A DNA stretch of 64,000 nt from Myotis daubentonii (Eukaryota > Chordata > Mammalia > Chiroptera > Vespertilionidae), in the NCBI RefSeq assembly GCF_963259705.1, contig NC_081844.1, positions 111,368,090-111,432,089 of the forward strand. Reading direction: 5' to 3'. Numbering within the stretch: the stretch's first letter is position 1; every line of letters begins with the position of its first letter. Below, piece after piece: positions 14,200 to 26,525 of the stretch. The notes below the pieces were generated by a model. It was not told where the DNA came from and did no database searches. It worked only from the letters and a program-made list of their open reading frames with translations. The translations under genes and the position numbers were made by a program.

Positions 14200-14432
14200 G
14201 CCCCGGCCGGTGTGGCTCAGTGGACAGAGCGTCGGCCTGCGGACTGGAGGGTCCCGGGTTCGATTCCGGTCAAGGCTTGATCCCCAGCCCGGGTTGGAGC
14301 CCGTGTGGGAGGAAACCATTTGTGTGTCTCTCACATCGAGGTTTTGCTCTCTCTGTCTTTCTCTTCTCTTTCTCTCTCTTAAAAAAGAATCAATGGGGAA
14401 TATCCTCTGGGGAGGACTGACAAGAAGCGAAG
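14200..14432 (+). mobile_element. VES-type SINE (plus)
   Basis: Head CCCCGGCCGGTGTGGCTCAG with the A-box region, then B-box-like GGTTCGATTCC, then a CT-rich body and an A-rich 3' end (TTAAAAAAGAATCAATGGGG). tRNA-derived, so not a working tRNA gene. It sits sense to PRKAR1B in the 12-kb intron. Confidence 0.88.
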
Positions 14433-16085
14433 CTATGCTCACGGTGCGTCTGTACATGTTAACCATCACCACCGGCTTCTGCGGCTCATGACTCCAGCCG
14501 GCCCGCGGTCGCTTTGATGGGTCCACGGGGCCAGCCCGCAGTGCCCAGGTGTCAGGTCACACACCCGCCTGGATGTTCCCGTGAGGCTGTTCTCAGGTGT
14601 GATGAACACAGACCTCACTTACTCTGAGCAGAGCTGGTGCCCCTGGCGTGGGGGGCCTCGCCCCATCAGTTGACGGGGTTCCTCCACGGCAAAAGGGCTG
14701 AGGCCGGAGGAGGGGGTCCTGCCGGACGAGTCCCAGCAGCCGTTCCTTGGCATAGAGGCCTCCCTGCACTCACCCCGTTGGTCTGTTTCTCCGGAGAATC
14801 CTACTCCCACTCCTGCCCCCCGACTCTTCCGGAACAGCCAGGCCGCTGGCGGGGGGGGGGGGGGGGGGCGCAGGCCTGAGCCTCGGTTCTCTCTGCCACG
14901 TCCTGTGCGTGGCCCGTGTCTGTGCCCACGGGAACCTCCGTGCGGCCTGGGGACAGCCGGACCCCACCAGCCGGTTCCCATAAAATCTGGGAGGGAAATT
15001 CCGTGGCTCGTGCACCAGCTGCGCCTGGCGGCGTTGCCATGGAAACGCTGGGCGGGTTTTGTCTCCTCGGCACACTGTGTCGCGAGCGTCCACCCCACCG
15101 CTGCAGAGCCGCCCATTTCGGAGCCACGGTGGCCCAGGAGCTGCCCCTGGCACAGCTGCGGGGGGCGTGCGCAGACTTCACCGTCATCTCGGGACATGGA
15201 GGCCGGAGCCCACCCGCCCCACGCGCGGGCCCTCCGCCTGCACCTGCTGCGCCCCCACTGTGCGCCAGCCTGAGGCACGGGTGCTGCTGGGCTGTGTATC
15301 TGCAGAGGAGGGAAACCCTCTGCCCCCCTTTCCGGAGATTCGCCGGGCGTCCTGCTGGAGAAGAGGCCAGGCCGAAGCAGGAGGGCCAGGGACTCGGCCC
15401 ACCCGGTGGGGCTGGTGTCGGGGGGAGGTGGGCTGGGTGTTGAAGGGTGAATAGAAGTTTTCCAGATGGAGGAGGAGGGGGCGGGCACCCAGGCGTGGGG
15501 GGCGGGGGGCGCCGGCGTGGGGGGCGCAGACACAGGCGGGGGAGGCCTGCTGGGCCACCGTCCCCCGTGCCTGGGACACGTGTGGACGTCTGCTCCCTGC
15601 GGCCACAGGCCGGTATCTGCACAGGGTCAGGCTGTCTTGGGCTCCGTCCAGTAGTCAGCGTTGCGTTTTCGTGGCCGATGCCAGGCCGTCTCCTCCAGGG
15701 GAACGTAGAGCGGTGCCCACACTGGCCACGGGTCAGTGCTGAGGGCGGCCTGCTCGGTCCAGCCTCTCTCAGCAGAAAAAAGAGAACGCCCCGCCTGGGC
15801 CGCCCTGAGAAACGCTTTTGCAGGCAGCCGGGCTGGCGAGGAGCCCGCCGCCGTCCCCGGCTGGTCAGCCCCTGCAGCTCACGGGCTGCGTCCTCCTGTC
15901 CGTGAGTCTGGCTCCTCCAGGCCTCACACAAGTCGAGTCGGACAGTGTCTGTCCTCCTGCGTCTGCTGACCCCTGAGCAGTGTCTTCGGGGCCGGCCACC
16001 TGGTAGCAGGGCCAGCGTGTCCTCCCTTTTCAAGGCCGAGTGACGCTCCACGAGGGGAGGGACCGCGCTGTGTTTATCCGAACAG
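14433..16085 (+). other. PRKAR1B: PRKAR1B intron, GC-rich, with G18 tract
   Basis: No exon or transposon recognised. It contains an uninterrupted run of 18 G at 14851-14868. The long reverse-strand open frame here (14801-16165) has biased Pro/Arg/Gly composition and no recognisable domain, so I do not call it a gene. Confidence 0.5.
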
Positions 16086-16101
16086 CCCCCCCCCCCCCCC
16101 C
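16086..16101 (+). repeat. C16 homopolymer
   Basis: Sixteen consecutive C residues in the PRKAR1B intron. Confidence 0.95.
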
Positions 16102-16365
16102 GTGTACGGCTGACAGTGTGGGCGATGACCTCGAGCGCTTTCGGCGCCTTCAGCGTGTCACTCACCCCCGTGGAGCCCCCAGGTGTGACCGTTACCCTCC
16201 CAGCGTCCGAGGAGTCCAGCCCCGAACCTTCACGCCTGACACGCTCACTTCTGCCTCTGGAACCTCAGAGCCCCGGCCGCGGGCGACTCCCGGCCGGACA
16301 CTCACCCGCCTGGTCCCGCCGAGCCCAGAAAAGCCCACCGGGACCGACAGTTTTCTTCTTCTTAT

Positions 16366-16748
16366 TATTTTAAATATATTTTTATTGATTTCAGAGAGGA
16401 AAGCAGAGGGAGAGAGAAACATCGGTGATGAGAGAGAATCATGGATCGGCTGCCTCCTGCAGGCCCCGCCCTGGGATCGAGCCCGCCGCCCAGGCCTGTG
16501 CCCTGACCGGGATCGAACCCGCCGCCCAGGCCTGTGCCCTGACCGGGATCGAACCCACCGCCCAGGCCTGTGCCCTGACCGGGATCGAACCCGCCGCCCA
16601 GGCCTGTGCCCTGACCGGGATCGAACCCGCCGCCCAGGCCTGTGCCCTGACCGGGATCGAACCCACCGCCCAGGCCTGTGCCCTGACCAGGATCGAACCG
16701 TGACCTCCTGGTTCCTGGGGCGGCACTGAACCTCTCAGCTAGCTGGCA
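16366..16748 (-). mobile_element. VES-type SINE (minus) with amplified internal segment
   Basis: Antisense SINE. The A/T tail TTTTAAATATATTTTTATTG leads into the GAGAGAAACATCGGTGATGA body and a tRNA-like end (GGATCGAACCGTGACCTCC). Between body and head lies a 36-bp tandem array (16473-16690), so the element is about 380 bp instead of the usual 210-220 bp. Confidence 0.88.
16473..16690 (-). repeat. 36-bp tandem repeat of the SINE B-box region, about six copies
   Basis: The unit contains CCGGGATCGAACCC and CCAGGCCTGTGCCCTGA; six copies differ by few substitutions. On the SINE sense strand each unit carries GGTTCGATCCC, a match to the pol III B-box consensus. In the forward reading frame the array encodes a 12-residue repeat (GIEPAAQACALT), which is incidental. 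Confidence 0.93.
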
Positions 16749-17915
16749 GGAGTGGCTGACCGTCTTAAACCACGATTCAGGAATAACAATCAATAATTTG
16801 CCACCTGTCGGTGCCTCTCACCTGCCCCGCAGCTGCTGTGGTGGGGCAGGCAGGGGGCTCTCGAGCATGGGACCACCCCGATCAGAGATGGGGACACCCC
16901 AAAACGCCGAGCAGCTCTGCAGGGGCAGCCTTGTCCCAGCCCCAGGGCGTGGCAGCCGGAGTGGCTGCCCCTCCATCACCCCCCTCCTTTGGGCTGAGGG
17001 ACTGGTCACTGTCCCAGACCACACCCCCACGTCACCCAGAGAGGAGCTGGCTCTCCTCCCAGGGGTCCCTGTCCGGTCCCCGAGGGGCCCCGCCTCCCTC
17101 AGAGCACGGGGCACCCCTGAGTGCGCAGAGAGCGCTCGCCAGGCGGCCCTGCAGGCTCCCAGCCCGGGGCCACCTGTTCCCGCCCCGGCCCCCGTGCCAC
17201 CTGTGCCGTTTCCCACGGAGGCCGCCGGCTTGTGCCCGCGCCAACGACCTCGTGGACGCTCCGCTGAAGGCTGGCACGGAGCCGGCCTCGGGCGCGTCGC
17301 CAGCCAGGGGTGTTTTTGCAGTTGTTTTGACGACGGTTTGCAGCCCCGAGCGTGTGATGGACGCGCACAACAGAGGTGGGCGGGGCCTGCAGGGGTCACG
17401 CAGCCCGAGAGCCGCAGTGGGCAGCTCCGCGGCCGCTCAGGGCCACGGGAGGCGGGGAGCCCTCAGGGACACGGCTGCCCTGGGGCCGGAATGGGCTGGA
17501 GGGGCGCGACTCCACGGGGAGAAACAGCTTTTGCCTCGATGACGGCTCCTTTCAAAGTGTCTGCACAGGCCTGTCTGTTCCCAGGAAACCCAGAGCTGTT
17601 CGCAGGCACAGGCTGTGTGATCTGTGCGCGCACACGCGTGTGGCATGTGTGTGCACCGGTGCGCGTGCATGCCTGGGTGCATGTGTCTGTGCGTATTCCA
17701 ACACATCAGTTTGTGGGTCTGTACGTGTGTGAATGAGAGCGCACGGTGTGCGTGTGACTGCCTGCATGCGTGTGTGTGTGTGTGCGTGCGCAGTACTGGG
17801 GTCTGTAGCTGCTTAAATACAGAAAGATACCAGCAAAGGGCCCTCCTCGTCCGGCGTCAGGCTCAGCGAGTGGCTTTCTAGGTCCCGAGGCTGCTGTCAG
17901 CCGTCACCCGGGGGT
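16749..17915 (+). other. PRKAR1B: PRKAR1B intron with TG/GC alternating tract
   Basis: No exon seen. At about 17625-17800 there is a GTGTGC/GCATGT-rich alternating purine-pyrimidine tract including a short perfect (TG)n run near 17770. Confidence 0.5.
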
Positions 17916-18131
17916 ATTCCCATTGATCTTTAGGGAGAGGGAGGGAGAGGGAGGGAGAGAGGAACATCCATGTGAGAGAATCATCCATGGGCTGCCTCCT
18001 GCACACACCCCGACCCGGGCCCGGGCTGGGGAGGAGCCCGCAACCAAGATACGTGCCCTTGACTGGAATCGAACCCGGGACCCTTTGGTCTGCAGGCCGA
18101 GCTCTATCCACGGAGCCACACTGGGTAGGGC
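17916..18131 (-). mobile_element. VES-type SINE (minus)
   Basis: Antisense SINE with a GGGAGAGGGAGGGAGAGAGGAA body. It is followed by TGCCCTTGACTGGAATCGAA (antisense B box), CCCTTTGGTCTGCAGGCCGA (antisense anticodon-stem region) and GGAGCCACACTGGGTAGGGC, the antisense 5' end. Confidence 0.88.
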
Positions 18132-20326
<2,195 letters not shown>

Positions 20327-20516
20327 TGAATGTCACGTCCAAGGAAACCTGCCGGCGGAAGTACTAGCATCGCCCGCCACCGCGTGGGACGTCCTTACCC
20401 CAAAGGGTTGTCGGGTTATTGATGTCAGTTGTGCGCGAGGGTCCTGGGTTTTGGGGTGTTTTTCCCAAATCGGCAGCCGGCCGCAGGCCAGGCCCTGACC
20501 CCCCTCTCGCCCCCAG

Positions 20517-20689
20517 GGGAGATCGCGCTGCTCCTGAACCGGCCCCGGGCGGCCACCGTGGTGGCCCGCGGGCCCCTCAAGTGCGTGAAGCTGGACCGGC
20601 CCCGCTTCGAGCGCGTGCTGGGGCCCTGCTCCGAGATCCTCAAGCGCAACATCCAGCGCTACAACAGCTTCATCTCCCTCTCCGTCTGA
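20517..20689 (+). CDS. PRKAR1B: PRKAR1B last coding exon: domain B cassette and C-terminus
   Basis: 173 bp to the TGA at 20687-20689, after a 342-bp intron. With the split Gly codon it reads [15 protein letters not shown], the phosphate-binding cassette of CNB-B with the conserved Glu and Arg. It continues through [20 protein letters not shown] to the C-terminal helix and final residues YNSFISLSV. The complete cassette and absence of frameshifts indicate a functional protein end. The last four residues are SLSV, as in RI-alpha; human RI-beta, as I recall, ends SLTV. Confidence 0.97.
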
Positions 20690-21735
20690 GCCCCGCCCCC
20701 GCCCCGCCCGCGGTGGCTCCTCCGTGTCCGGGGCCGAGGGGCTGGGGTCCCACGGGTGGGCGCGCCCTCCCTCCGACTCCCGTGTGGAACGAAACAGTCC
20801 CCTGCGCGTTTGAAGACAAGGGCCGACGGCCCCCGACTGAGGAGCAGCCGCGGCCCCTCCCCCCGCACCCCGTCTCTCCACGCTGCGTGGGCTCATCTTA
20901 GGGACCCCTCCACCCTCCTGCGTGCTCACCCCGAGGTGGGAGGACGAGGGCCCGGCCACCTCTGTGTCCAGGTCACCAGGTCGAACGCGGGCCAGGTGTC
21001 CCAGCGGGCGACCCGCAGGCCCCGGGGCTCCGAGCGGGAAGTCGAGGCTGAGGGAAGAGAGGGCCCCGCCCGCAGGGGGCCCTGTGGGAGATGCTCCGGG
21101 TCAGGGCCGCCCTGGAAGGGGGAGCCGCCTGCAGGTGACTCCCACCTACAGGAGTGGCGGGCGCTCACCTTCTTGGAAAGCCTTTGTTGGGTCTGGGGCA
21201 CTCGCCAGGTGCCGGTCGGTCCCACTGTCGCCCCGGCCGGCCGGGCCGAGGCGCCCAGGACGGAGGAGACCGCGTGCGTGAGTTTAGGACTTGCCGGGGC
21301 GGTGAGCGCTGTTCTCGGAGCCGGGCCGAGCCCGGTCTGCGTCCCGTTTGCAGAGCCGCTCCTGGGAGACCGAGGGGCAGGGGTCCCAGGCGACTCCGGA
21401 TCAAGTTGTCGGGACCACGTCCCAGGCGGCGGGGGCCTCGCCCTGCGCAGTCCACCACCTGAGCTGAGGCCCCGGGCCCACACCCCCAATCACCGGCTCG
21501 GACACCCCCCATCGATGCATTTTCAATCCAGCGACACCCCACCAGGCCAGGCGGCTCGGCCACTGCAGGCCGCTTGGCAGCTTCTGGTGGCCCCGGAAAC
21601 AGTGGAAACAGTGCCGTGAGCCGACGTGCTCCTGCCTGTGCCCGTCTGGGTGCCGGCGTGTGGCCGTGGCGTGGGTGACTGTGACGTGTACCCGCGTGTT
21701 TATCCGTGTTCCGTGCTGCATGTGCCATTAAACGT
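20690..21735 (+). other. PRKAR1B: PRKAR1B 3' UTR (probable)
   Basis: GC-rich sequence after the stop up to the first good poly(A) signal. Length (about 1 kb) is inferred from that signal. The downstream end could be near 21830 if the second signal is used. Confidence 0.65.
21727..21732 (+). terminator. PRKAR1B: Poly(A) signal ATTAAA for PRKAR1B
   Basis: ATTAAA about 1.04 kb after the stop, followed 20-30 nt later by the GT-rich stretch TTGGTGTGTCAG, as expected for a downstream element. No earlier AATAAA or ATTAAA seen after the stop. Confidence 0.65.
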
Positions 21736-21809
21736 GCGATGAAGTCCCTCCTGCTTGGTGTGTCAGTCACTCACAGAAGCAGCTCTTGCTCTCCTTCGTG
21801 TGGCGAAGA

Positions 21810-21815
21810 AATAAA
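21810..21815 (+). terminator. PRKAR1B: Alternative poly(A) signal AATAAA for PRKAR1B
   Basis: Canonical AATAAA 83 nt after the ATTAAA. It could be the main or an alternative cleavage signal; the GT-rich downstream element is weaker here. Confidence 0.5.
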
Positions 21816-22456
21816 ACTCACCGCCTGCCCGAGTTCAAGTGTCCAGTTCGTGGGCGTTAAGTATGTGGACACCGCTGTGCGGCCGTCCCCACGGTCCACC
21901 CCCGAACTCTCCGTCGTCCCAGACGGAGGCCCTGTCCCATGGGAAGTCGTGCAGGGGCCCAGCTGGGAGGAGCCGCGAGCTCGGCCACCTCGAATGTGAC
22001 CACCCCCTGAGCTGCTGCTGCCTCCTCTCTGGGCGCCCTGGGTCCTGGGCGGGGTTGGCAGGCCCCCTCCTCGGCCCCCCGCCGGGCTGGCAGCTGCAGG
22101 AAGCCCCTGTGTGCTGTCTGGGGGTGGGGGTGGGGGCCTGGGCTGCAGCAGCACCCTCCCCAGCTGGGCACTGGCCTGTTCCCTCTGGCACCGGGCGGGC
22201 ACAGACCCTGTCTGTGGGCCGTGAAAGCGTGCTGTGTGCCCCGAGACAAGCCGGGCGATTGTTCTGCCCATCTCGGGCCCAGGGCCGTGCCAGGGGCCCT
22301 GGAGGGAGCAGGCTCGGGAAGGGTCCGCGTTGGTGGGCACTGTCCACCCTGGCGTCCTGGCCTCGGTCCCTGGGTGTCCCCGTTCCTCTCGGCTGCTCTG
22401 GGGGCCTGATGTGGACACCCCCCTCCCCAGGCAGCTTCTGGGGGGGCTCAGGGTGT

Positions 22457-22496
22457 GGCCGGGGGCAGCGCCTTCCGGGAGCCCAGAGGCAGGTGC
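22457..22496 (+). repeat. 40-bp direct repeat, copy 1
   Basis: Identical to 24326-24365, running from GGCCGGGGGCAGCGCCTTCC to GAGCCCAGAGGCAGGTGC. The flanks do not match. Confidence 0.85.
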
Positions 22497-24325
22497 GGGG
22501 CTGCTCACCTGCCGGGGCCGGGCATGGAGTCAGCCCCCAACATGTTTCAATACATTTTAGAACATGAGTAAACCGGGGGTTGAAGGAGGGAAATTTTGGG
22601 AAATTCGGGCTCTGGCTTCCACGGGCCAAACAAAAAGAACTTTGACCAAAGGCTCACATCTGATGTGAACGTTAACTTAAACGGCTCGTGGACGGAATTG
22701 TTCCTAGCGTGGACCCGTGCAGCGCAGCCCACGAAGGGGAATCGGGAAAACAGGAGTTGCCGGAAGGAGGAACGCCTGCCCGCCCAGGCCTGGTGGAGGA
22801 GACGCCGAGACGAGGGTGAGGGGAAGGTGGTCGCCGGGTCCCGCGCAGACTCCCGTCCGCAGGACCCAGGACTCAGCTCACCGGGACCAGCACGGCCCAG
22901 GAGGAGGCGGGCGGACAGGCGCAGCCCTGAGGGGTGCCCCTGCGCCCTGCTGCCCGCGGGGAACGGGGGTGACGGTGCGCTGGGCCCGCAACAGCTCAGG
23001 GGCCGGCTGCTCGGTGGTGCCCGCTGGGCGGGCGGCGGGGCCTGCAGGGAGGACCTTGCCAGGGACAGTCTCGCCTCCCTCCCGCCTGGGGTGGCTGAAT
23101 CAGGGCGGCGGTGACTCATCTGAGGTTGGGCATTTCCCTCCTGGCTTCCCGCTGCCAGGCTGGGAGACGGGAGGGGGGACTCCTTGTCTGCGAGACCCTG
23201 GCGGTGGCCTGGCCTGACATGGGGTCCCTGTCCTGCCTTCAGGACCCCCCCCCACCCCCGGCTGCTGCAGGCTGCGGGGCGCTGGTCCCCGAGATTCAGA
23301 GCCAGACAGGCCCCGAGTCGGCCGTGGCCTCAGCAGAGTGCAGCTCGTCCCCACCCCCTTCCAGGAAGCCGGTCCGATGTCACCAGCCACGCTGACCTCT
23401 CTCCCCTCTGGACCTCTCGCCTCCCGGGATGTGAGCAAATTGGGAAGTTGCTGGCTCATTTCTCTGCCCCAGACACCCCTTCGCTGGGCAGACGTGGTCC
23501 AGGGGCGTCTGGCTAGTTCGAGCTGGAGCTCCCAGGACCCTCAGCACCTTCCCCTGGGGACTGCTTACCAGGCGGCCTGGCCTGTCTCCCAAGGGCTGCC
23601 AAGTCCAGGGGGGCGGGGGGCGGGGCTCTTCGCCTCAAGGAAGGTCAGGTGTGAGGCCGGGTCATGCCCTGGGAGGCCTGCCTGCCCCTCCTTAGTCAGA
23701 CTCCTTTCCTGCCGCTGTGGGAGGCGTCCGGCTGGTGTATTTCTGGAACTCACTGGACGATGGGCCTGGCCGTCTCCGACCCCCCGGCCGTGACCGGGCC
23801 AGCGCCACGGGCCAGACCACAGGTGTAACACCTGCCGCACCTCGTGTCCGGGCCCTGCGTCCCATGAGCTCTGTGGCATCTGCAGTTCCTTCCGTCCTCG
23901 GCCTCACCCGTCTCCCCGGTGAAGTGGGAAAGCTAACCCTCACCTCCTGGCCGGGGCGCGCTGTGACGGGGTCAGCGGTGGCCGGTGCCGGTCGGGAGCC
24001 GCCGCGTGGACAGTGCCAACATGTCACGTGCATGAGGCCCCCGAACAGGTCCAGTGTGGAGCCTGTGTCCGGCCGCTCTGGCTGCAGGGTGGCCTGAGCA
24101 CCCCTCCCCCGCCCCACAGGACCGACGACGGGTGGGTCTCCATCCCTAGGACCAGAGGACGCAGCACAGTGTCACCTGCTCCGTGCCCTGGCCGGCGCCT
24201 GGGTCAGCGCCGTGGCCCCGGAAGCTTTGGGGGCTTTGCTGTTTCTGCCATCGAGCTGTGGCCTGTGCCCCTCCCGGAGCCCCCAGCACAGGGCCCAGCC
24301 GCCCCCCGGCCCCGGTGCACAGTGA

Positions 24326-24365
24326 GGCCGGGGGCAGCGCCTTCCGGGAGCCCAGAGGCAGGTGC
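24326..24365 (+). repeat. 40-bp direct repeat, copy 2
   Basis: Perfect copy of 22457-22496, about 1.87 kb away. Outside these 40 bp the two sites diverge. Confidence 0.85.
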
Positions 24366-25261
24366 ACGAAGGCACGACTGACTAAACCCCACGAACCCTC
24401 GCAGGCGCTGCTGCGTGGAGGCGCCCGGGCACCTGGCTGGGCGAGGCGTCTACTGGGCACAGGGGATGCCAGAGCCGAGGCTGGAACCCACCCGCCCCCA
24501 GGCCGCCCCCGGGCCCCTCACGCCTCCACGCCGCCCGAGTCCGAAGAGTCCGAAGACACCTTTATTTCGATTGTGTGAGGCCGTCCCTGCTTCCAAAGAG
24601 CCCAGCAAACGTGCGTGCTCTGGCGGAGAGCGCCCTGGTCGCACTGGGGCGGCCAGCCCACGAACGTGGCGTCCCCGTGTGACTCCTGCACATCCGTCCG
24701 TCGTCCGCAGAGCTCCCACACCGCTGCTCTGCGAGTGACCACCTGGGGGGTGGGGGCGGGGGCGGGGGGGAAGGGCGACAGAGACGATTTCAGTGCTGGC
24801 GGCCAGGTGGACCAGGGTGCCCTGCCCAGGCCATGGCCATGCCCTGGCTACTGGGGTTTGGATGCTCTGGTCTGGGGATGGGAGGTCTGAGGGCCGATTG
24901 GGAGGGGGGACCTGGGGACGTCGGCAGACCCAGCACCCTGAGCTGCAGAAGGGCTTTGCCAAGGCCACTTCCTCTCCAGCTGTGGGCACCTCGCCCAGAC
25001 CGGCCGTCCCAGCTCCCTGTGCCTGCTGCCCCCGCATGTTCCGTCTCGGACTCTGCCTCTGGCTTCCTCCTGCTCACCTCCGGCCACCCCCCAACTGCAG
25101 GCCCTGGGTTTGTCACCACCTACACTGTCTCCCCCATCCCTGCCCCTCCCCAGAGTCCAGCCCAGATGGGCCCTGGGAACCTGCAGACAGACCAGCCGGA
25201 CCTCTGGGCCTCGCCTGACCACCTGCCTCTCTGCCTGGAGCTCTGACCCCAGACCTAACCT

Positions 25262-25306
25262 CTTCCTTCCTCTCTGAAGTCAGTAAAAATAGATTTCAAA
25301 ATAAAA
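25262..25306 (+). mobile_element. SINE 3'-tail fragment
   Basis: CCTCTCTGAAGTCAGTAAAA followed by an A-rich run ending AAAATAAAA matches the 3' tail of VES SINEs in plus orientation. No head is recognisable upstream. Confidence 0.5.
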
Positions 25307-26434
25307 GCACTGTCGTGTGCATGTGGGGACCCAGCAGGGGGACCCCAGGCCTTGCCTGAGGGTGGGTGGACCCTGGGAACGGCCCCTGCACACCCACCAG
25401 CCCGGCTCTCCCGGGGTTCAGCCCTGCTGAAGGCTCCAGCACCAGCTCTGCACAGCGGCTGCCAGCTGGCCTCTGGGTGTTCACCTGCCTGCAGGTGCCT
25501 GAGCCCGTGGGCGGGGAGGGGTGTCAGCCTGGGGCAGGGGGCCCTGGGGGCATCCGGGCCGACTTCCAGGGACATGCAGCACTTGGGGGGCTCTGACCCC
25601 CTCAGGGAGGCTCCGGGACGGACTTGGGGCGGGGGGTGAGCCACGGCAGGTGCGCGGCCTGGTGAGGAGAGGCTGTGCTTGGGAAGCTGGTGGGAAGGGC
25701 AGGGCAGCTCCCGGGGAGGAGGTGGCCTCCTGTGGACTCTGTCCTCTTCCCAGCACCTGTGGGCCACACCCCGTCCAGCCCCTGTCGGGGCCACAGCCAA
25801 GGACAGAGAGGCTGTGGGAGCCGGGCCAGCCTGAGCCTGAGAGGGGCACACGGTGGGCAGGTGCTGCCCCAGACACGAGCGAGGCGGCGGGTGCCTGGGA
25901 GAGCCATGCCCCTCCTCCAGGGCGGCCACAGGACCTCCTGGGGCCCTGGCTCAGCCGCTTCCTGAAGCTGGAACCCCACGAAGAGAGGCCTTGAGGTACA
26001 GGGGGTGGGGCTCCCGCTGCCCAGGCCCCAGGCCCAGAGGAGGTGCTGAGCTGCCTTTCCCCTCTGGCTGGAGGGTTTGGGGGAGGTTCTTGAGGAAACC
26101 CCACCCCCTGGCATAGGGTGCCACCCCCCTCCTGCCCCGCCCATGGGTGGCGGGATCCTGGAAATCCCCAGTGGCAGGTCCGGAGTGATGGGCTGGTGGG
26201 GGGGAGGACCAGGATGGAGACAGAAGGGGGAGGAGAGGGGAAGCCGGGGGATGGGGTGAGGTGGGGAGAGGGCGGAGGGGGGAGAGGACTGAGTGCATTC
26301 CTGGAGGGTGACGTAGCTCTGCGCCCGGAGGGGGAGGGGAGCCGCCTTCCTGGGGAGGCCCCTGGGAGAGCGAGATAAGGCGGGTGTGGCCGGCTGGAAG
26401 GAGAATTCCTGGCCTGGGGAGCCCCACGCTGGCT

Positions 26435-26525
26435 GCCGTCCTTCAAGCTCTGCTCAAATGCCACCTCCTCCTGGAAGCCTTCTGGGACTCCTCCTTGGCC
26501 TGGGAGCCTGGCTTCCTTCCCGTTG
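26435..26525 (-). mobile_element. L2-type LINE relic (antisense)
   Basis: CTCTGCTCAAATGCCACCTC followed by CTGGAAGCCTTCTGGGACTC resembles the antisense 3' end of the ancient mammalian LINE L2. Diverged; family call from memory. Confidence 0.6.

Larger units (their letters stand above)
21836..26430. other. Intergenic DNA between PRKAR1B and PDGFA, left part
   Basis: GC-rich, no gene recognised. It includes a perfect 40-bp duplication (22457-22496 and 24326-24365) and an AT-richer patch near 22540-22700 of unknown origin. Many open frames occur on both strands, but none shows a domain, a codon-bias change or a splice-consistent structure. Confidence 0.5.

Noticed and set aside
14200..14290. 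tRNA gene (A box, B box, GGTTCGATTCC)
   Set aside because: tRNA-like heads here and at 9716, 16700, 18060, 32100, 33080 and 48060 continue into SINE bodies with A-rich tails; no full cloverleaf gene expected.
14801..16165. 454-residue reverse-strand open frame
   Set aside because: Composition is Pro/Arg/Gly/Ser-biased, no homology recognised, no promoter or poly(A) signal, inside a PRKAR1B intron.
16473..16690. CRISPR-like regular 36-bp repeats
   Set aside because: Units abut with no spacers and lie inside a eukaryotic SINE; a tandem expansion.
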